The notes below the pieces were generated by a model. The model ran no database searches and was not told the origin of the DNA. It saw only the letters and a list, made by a program, of their open reading frames with translations. DNA of 64,000 nucleotides. Source: Cannabis sativa (taxonomy: Eukaryota > Streptophyta > Magnoliopsida > Rosales > Cannabaceae). Made by a program: the position numbers and the translations under genes. The stretch's first letter is position 1. Each line of letters starts with the position of its first letter. Of the stretch, positions 59,001 through 64,000 are shown piece after piece. The stretch covers positions 47,239,686-47,303,685 of the forward strand of contig NC_083604.1 of the NCBI RefSeq assembly GCF_029168945.1, read 5' to 3'.

Positions 59001-62000
59001 TCACAACCACCAGCGACGGAGCAAAGGGTGGGGATCGCCGTGAGGGTGGACGAAGGGATGCATACTTGGCCAAAATTAATTGACAAAGAGTTGGGGAAGC
59101 CATTTTCTCGCCGGATTTCTGTATTCGATTGATCATCATGTCTAACAGTTTCACGATGGGACCAATCGTAGCCTCAAGAACTGATTTCATCAGTTCCAGA
59201 GCTTGCTGAAACTCCGATCGAATTTTTGTCACACCTTGCCCCATAGACCAACGTGCTTTGATACCACATGATAGGAATTTTTCTATCAATTTGGTATGAA
59301 TAAAAGCAAAATAGAGAGAATGGAGCCCAACAACGATTAAGCAACTGATATATTGATGTTAGAGTAATAAAGATAATAAGTTTGCTGGGTATTCAAGAGA
59401 CCCAGCTCTCTCCCAAGAGCTAATGCTCACTCTAACCAAATAATTCTCTCCCCAAAACCCCTCTAAAACTCTCATATATACTATCTCTATACTCCCCATT
59501 ACAATGACCAATGTACCCTTTCTATTTATCCTAAGGCCTAACATTTACTTAATTCAAAAACAAAAAAATTCAACACTCCAACAAACACTTGTATGTTCAA
59601 CACTTGCCCATTGGACACATTTTTTTTCCTCCTGATGCACTTATCCTCCAGTTGAACTGATGGAAGCGAGAAACTCTAGTTAATTGCTAGGTGAGTTTCA
59701 GGAGGGAATAACCATTCAACCCAACTCTCACGATTCCTTTTGACTTTCAGATAGAAAAGTCTAATTTTCAATGAATCTAACAGATCATCCAAGGACCTAC
59801 TTATACAATAACAATAAAAATATAAATAAACCTTGCATTCCATGCATGTATCTCGCCCTGTGCATTACATACCTGTCTCGCAACATAAGTTTAAAGGATC
59901 ACCAACCAAAGGTTCAACTATGCTCATAAGGCATACAAGAGATGTATCAAAAACCTCTTACAACATGCAACACAAAATGAAACTCGAGCCACCCGAATAA
60001 ATTCCACTTCTATTTTAATTTGCATAGAAATTATAAACATAAAATAAATACAAGAAAGAAATAACAAACCAATACAAGTTTCTTTAGGTTATTTAAATTT
60101 TGTGAGGTGGAGTAAACCAACAGAAAGATGGGGCATTAAAGAATATGGTTTGAGGAAAGAATGGTATGTATTAACCTACCCCACCAATGTCAGGCCCACC
60201 ACGTTTGCTACCAATGGCATCAATCTCATCAATAAATATAATTGATGGTGCATATGATCTAGCACTAGCAAAAAGATCCTTGACACGAGAAGCTGCCACA
60301 CCTACAAACATCTGGAGAAATTAAAGCGTTAAGAAGTTTGCTTTAAATTCTACAATGTCCAAATAGTAAAAGGTCACTTGTCTTAGACTGATCTTCACTC
60401 AAAATATATTAAGAACCTCAATTATGGCAGAGGAAAACTGTAGTGACACGAAAATAAATTAAAATAACAATAAATATCACGAAGGACCTTGTAATTTTAT
60501 TTTTTGTTACAGAAAAAACCCCAAATTTAATATATTCATCAAATCTATGACTGGCAGTGACTTATCAAAATTGCAAAAAGGCAAAATAGGGCTTAGTAAA
60601 AAAATGTTTCAAATATATGCAATTTGAAGGCAATGTTTCTTCCCCCTTTGGAAAATTGCTTTGTTCCTTATATGAAACTCGCATGAAACTCCTTATATGG
60701 ATAAACATTTTGTTATATATCCCAGAAAAAGTGCATAAGTATCATGTTTCATGCTATTTTAATAATATAAACTTTAATTAATAATATAAGTTGATCAGGC
60801 CTAACCTCTACAAAATCAGTGCCATTTGCCGCAAAAAAAGGAAGTCCTGCTTCACCAGCAATAGCTTTCGCTAGCAGTGTTTTACCAGTTCCAGGAGGAC
60901 CATGAAGAAGCACACCTTTTGGGCAGTAGATGCCCTTATCTTGAAATTCTTCATCATCCTTTAAAATTCTAACAATTTCCTGAAGTTCCCTCTTTATGTA
61001 TTCCTGACCAGCAAAATCATCGAAGGTGATACCAGTAGATTCTTCTGCTGATATAAATTTTGCCCTGGATTGAAAGCAAAAATAAAATTATCTGAGCTAC
61101 CAACTTTATCTCAAATTCATCTCTTTTCAAAATAAATAAATAACGTTCTTTTTCCAGAATACGATGATGATCTACCATTGCCAAGAAAGAACATACAAGA
61201 AACATTTAAAAGTAAGAGTTAATAACAAAATGTAAGGCTCTGGTTGAAATAATTAACATCAAACTGATTGCTCCATATGATTCTGATAAGAAATTATTTC
61301 CATAGACAATACAATTTATATTTCATCTTTAGTTTTGTACACCATTGGTAACTTACGAACCTAGTTGTAATTTGAAACAGATAGAGAAGCAAGGTACTAT
61401 ATTTTGCTAATCTAGCATAAATACATAAGAACTAAAAAAAATACAGTTTAAGCTTAAATTCAGAAGCCACTCCACCAGCCTAAGTACACTCTTAATAGAC
61501 ACATTTTTTTTTCCCTCTAAAATAGCCTCAAAGAAATGTTTTGCCTGGCGAACCATGAAAGGGCCAAATACAAAATGAAAATTTGATACATAAACTTGCC
61601 ATTAGAAAATTTAACATTTATATTTTTTTGATATGTAATTTTGCATATTCCTAATACCAATAATGCTTATTGTTTTTTAAACTAGGCTCTCCGCCTAACC
61701 TACAATATTTGGAGAGTAAGAAACTATAACAATTGTTGTGTGGGTACCCAAGAAGGACTTGAACGTCAAACTTTGTGGAAGCAAATCACCCATTTGAGCT
61801 ACCCTTCTTGGTCATCCCTTAGATATCAAGTTGCAACAACAAGCAAATTTAAACTATGTCGCCACCCACAAATTATAGAAACAGCCATCCGAAATAAAAA
61901 TAGAAGAAGAAAATACTTGTAAAAAGAATAAAGAGTATTTTTCCAACAACTACTGCTCGAGAAAGTCAAAAACATGCCAATGGAAAATCATCCTCCACTT

Positions 62001-63946
62001 ACCGACTTTTTCCTAATGATCCAAGTGCACGGCGCTTAAGGGGTTGCCTAATTTTTTTGCCTGGTTTTCCTAGATCACTAGGAATCAACTTTGCATATAT
62101 TGGTCTTGTCAAGTTATCAATCCAAATATATAAACCAATAGAAAGGGCAAGCCGCATAGACCAAATGACTGCAGTTGCAACAGTGGTGTATACTTCTGCA
62201 GGTACTGTGTCCACATTATAAACATCAACATTTACTATCTGCTGGTGCAACTTCTGCCAAACTTCATTCCAGCAATCAATAGGCATGCGGTCAACTACAT
62301 GACGCCTAAAAACAATTTCCTTATTCGAAGTTACCTCAGATTCTCCTGTTTTCTCATCTTTGTAATAAGGTAGAATCACTGTAGAAATAAGGGAACTAAC
62401 TTTCAGAGCAATATTCTATGGCAAAGTTGACACCCAAATGAAATGAGCAGATCAAACGTCTTACCTGATATTGTTTGACCATAATTTGAATACTCCATAA
62501 ATTGCACGTTATTTGAGTTAAGAAGCCTCCAAAAATCACTAAAGTCAATCCTGTGTGAGATTTCAGGATCCCACTCAGTTCCTTTCAACTTTCCGCGCAT
62601 AGTCAACAAGACTCTACTCCAATAAGAAGCCATCACAAGTTGCCTTTCCAACTGTACATTTGCTTTGCGATCAAGTTCTTCCAATTCATCAATCCGTTGT
62701 CTTTCAAGATCCTTTAATTTCTGTGAAAGAAAATTCAATTCAACAATGAACTAATTACAAAAATGGCATAAAATTTTAATGAACAGACAAGAATTATTTT
62801 CAGCAAGTTTATGTAAAATATATATATCTAATGAAAAAGGATGAAAAGATGGGCTTAGAAAACAAGTTATAAGAAAGTTTTAGTATCCTGTCACTAAGAT
62901 TGACAACTGAAGCGAAAAATGTAAGGAATGAATAGAACAGGGATAACTAAATTGGAGTGAATGCCAAAACATTATTCTTTGACTTCTTTGATAATGTAAG
63001 AGGCTAACACATTGTAAATGTACAGCTCACATAGACAGGGAGAACTCTAGAAGCAAAACTCATAATTCAATCACTACAAAGCAGTGGACAAGGAATCATC
63101 AAAAGATAAGTGTCATGTCAATAAGATTGCTCCCATATTAGATAATGTCAAACTTTATAATGTTAAATGCTTCACAAGAACACAAGTAAATCTGAAAAGA
63201 AAAATGTCACATTGAGTAATTATAATCCTCCAAAACTCATTCAGAACATAAAAAGACAGCACTCCGTACAACCACCCCACCCTTCCATTGGAATTTATTG
63301 GAGAATAAACAGTTTAAATGAATCCAACTCCGAACATTATAAACTTTCAAATTCAATCACCCCTTCTAACAAGTTCATGTAAAACAGTTTTCATCTTTAC
63401 AACAACCGATTATTATTTCGTTTACCTTATTTACCAACCTACCACCATATCCCAAGCCCCAAAAGTCATCTCAGGAGACATAACCGATTTCACTTTGTTT
63501 TACAATAACAATTTCCATACATAATTTCATTTGAAAATTCGAAAAAACATTTTACCAGCAACACGGCACATTAGTATATATACCCAGCTAAATATGTCAC
63601 TGCACTGATAAAAACGACAATAATTTATCCCTAACTGATGATATTATCTACAATTAAAAAAGAAAGAAACCTCGAATAGCTGAGCAGACTCAACGTCTTC
63701 CTCGGCGTTCGCGGGCACTACAGCCGAGTTCGAACTCGAAACAGAAGCTTTACAGGCGCGAATTCTGAGCTTCGTTGGGTTGAGAAACTTAGCAATGTCA
63801 CCATAGGCCTGAAACTTAGCTCCCAAACAACGTTTAGGACGTATTCGATAAAATGCCGGAAAGGAATTAAGAGGGGTTTTAGAGGGGTATAACAAGCAGT
63901 TTGGTGGTTGAATTATATCACTTCTCGTTAATGGTTGGGAATTCAT
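53321..63946 (-). CDS. FTSHI4: FtsHi4-like chloroplast AAA-ATPase pseudoprotease, 16 exons, 857 aa
   Basis: Exons on the minus strand: 63946-63671, 62720-62465, 62378-62003, 61064-60806, 60311-60180, 57695-57621, 57550-57425, 57299-57190, 57106-57028, 56905-56768, 56679-56568, 55325-55162, 54359-54254, 54088-54012, 53703-53560, 53464-53321. All are GT-AG and in frame (2574 nt). The N-terminal ~90 residues are a transit-peptide-like basic/Ser region. A charged helical part and a hydrophobic segment follow at about 240-265. Walker A GPPGTGKT is at 358-365 and Walker B IIFIDE at 413-418, with the ATNR...RKGRFD second region of homology after 459. The zinc site HEXXH is replaced by REAAV (589-593), so peptidase activity should be lost, as in the FtsHi group. 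Arabidopsis FtsHi4 (EMB3144), about 855 aa, works in a plastid-envelope import-motor/Ycf2-FtsHi complex and is essential for embryos. The FTSHI4 name rests on length and the recalled C-terminal half. Confidence 0.88.
55998..56040. repeat. (AT)n microsatellite in FTSHI4 intron 11
   Basis: A nearly pure TA/AT dinucleotide run with one AAAT interruption at its left side. Likely polymorphic in length. Confidence 0.85.
56097..56281. mobile_element. hAT-type MITE in FTSHI4 intron 11
   Basis: 185 bp flanked by perfect 8-bp repeats GAATTACC (56089-56096 and 56282-56289). The right end read in reverse is CAGGGCTGGCCC, close to the CAGGGCCGGC termini common in plant hAT elements. The left end CCTGACCGGCTTTGGGC is a degenerate partner. 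No coding. Confidence 0.82.
58135..59543 (-). mobile_element. Small non-autonomous LTR retrotransposon in FTSHI4 intron 5
   Basis: Direct repeats at 58135-58334 and 59346-59543 are about 90-95% identical (TGATATATTGAT...CCTAACA on the plus strand). On the minus strand the right LTR extends to 59269, giving TGTTAGGCC...CCTATCA (275 bp). Two bases later comes TGGTATCAAAGC (59266-59255), an initiator-Met-type primer-binding site. The left LTR lacks its last ~75 bp. The ~0.9-kb interior opens with an ORF of about 111 codons (59289-58954) with no recognised domain and has no pol, so it must be mobilised in trans (TRIM/LARD-like). It lies in the same orientation as the host gene. Confidence 0.75.
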
Positions 63947-64000
63947 TTTCCACCATTAAAGGACGCTGTTGTTGTGGTTGTGAAAGTATTTTTCTTGCTC
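63947..64000 (-). promoter_or_regulatory. Start of the 5' flank/leader of FTSHI4
   Basis: Only 54 bp upstream of the ATG are inside the window; the promoter lies beyond the right edge. No motif can be called. Confidence 0.4.

Noticed and set aside
53321..63946. Several separate minus-strand ORFs as independent small genes
   Set aside because: They are consecutive exons of one FtsH-family gene; phases match at all 15 junctions and the total is 857 codons plus a stop.
1..64000. CRISPR arrays, tRNA/rRNA genes, bacterial-type systems, endogenous pararetrovirus
   Set aside because: No regularly spaced repeats with unique spacers, no cloverleaf or rRNA signature, and all reverse transcriptases are of LINE, Copia or Gypsy type with LTR or poly(A) context. 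No movement or coat protein motif was seen.

Overview
The window is eudicot plant nuclear DNA. It is AT-rich, has GT-AG introns, a chloroplast FtsH-family gene with 16 exons, and several layers of nested retrotransposons. The LTR family that recurs here would fit Cannabaceae/Rosales, but that is an impression, not a demonstration. Every homology call was made by reading translations and motifs by eye; no database was searched.

Layout. 1-4.5 kb: the decayed 3' end and 3' LTR of a Copia element (+), sitting in a dead LINE fragment (-). 4532-7554: a candidate Helitron (5' TC, 3' palindrome plus CTAG, A/T target) carrying an intron-containing fragment of a mitochondrial thiamine diphosphate carrier-like gene. 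8.87-13.84 kb: a 5'-truncated L1-type LINE with an open 1359-aa ORF2, a poly(A) tail and a perfect target duplication. 14.5-22.2 kb: gene A, a five-exon class-V aminotransferase/cysteine-desulfurase-like gene whose introns 1 and 3 are swollen with repeats. 22.9-28.1 kb: the 3' part of an Athila/Tat-like Gypsy element (-). 28.1-38.2 kb: a full-length, young Copia element (-) with 1894-bp LTRs and an open 1236-aa polyprotein. 38.2-47.7 kb: a mosaic of a Copia LTR fragment, a chromodomain Gypsy end split by a solo LTR (TSD CTAAG), gypsy-type ORF debris, a MITE and a Gypsy RNase H/integrase remnant. 49.7-52.6 kb: gene B, a compact paralogue of gene A. 53.3-63.9 kb: FTSHI4-like (-), convergent with gene B, with a small LTR element and a hAT-type MITE in its introns.

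Host genes. A and B are same-strand paralogues whose coding sequences lie about 27.5 kb apart, and the space between them is almost all retrotransposon. They differ by about 11% in exon 1, but by only about 1.5% across exon 2, intron 2 and exon 3. That pattern points to gene conversion over the segment encoding most of the PLP-binding fold. Both keep the PLP lysine and a cysteine placed like that of SufS-type desulfurases. The FtsH-family gene encodes 857 aa with intact Walker motifs but a destroyed HEXXH zinc site, so it is a pseudoprotease of the FtsHi type.

No RNA gene, CRISPR array or bacterial-type system was seen. The observations most worth following up are the A/B conversion tract, the Helitron with its captured carrier fragment, and the young Copia element without a target duplication.
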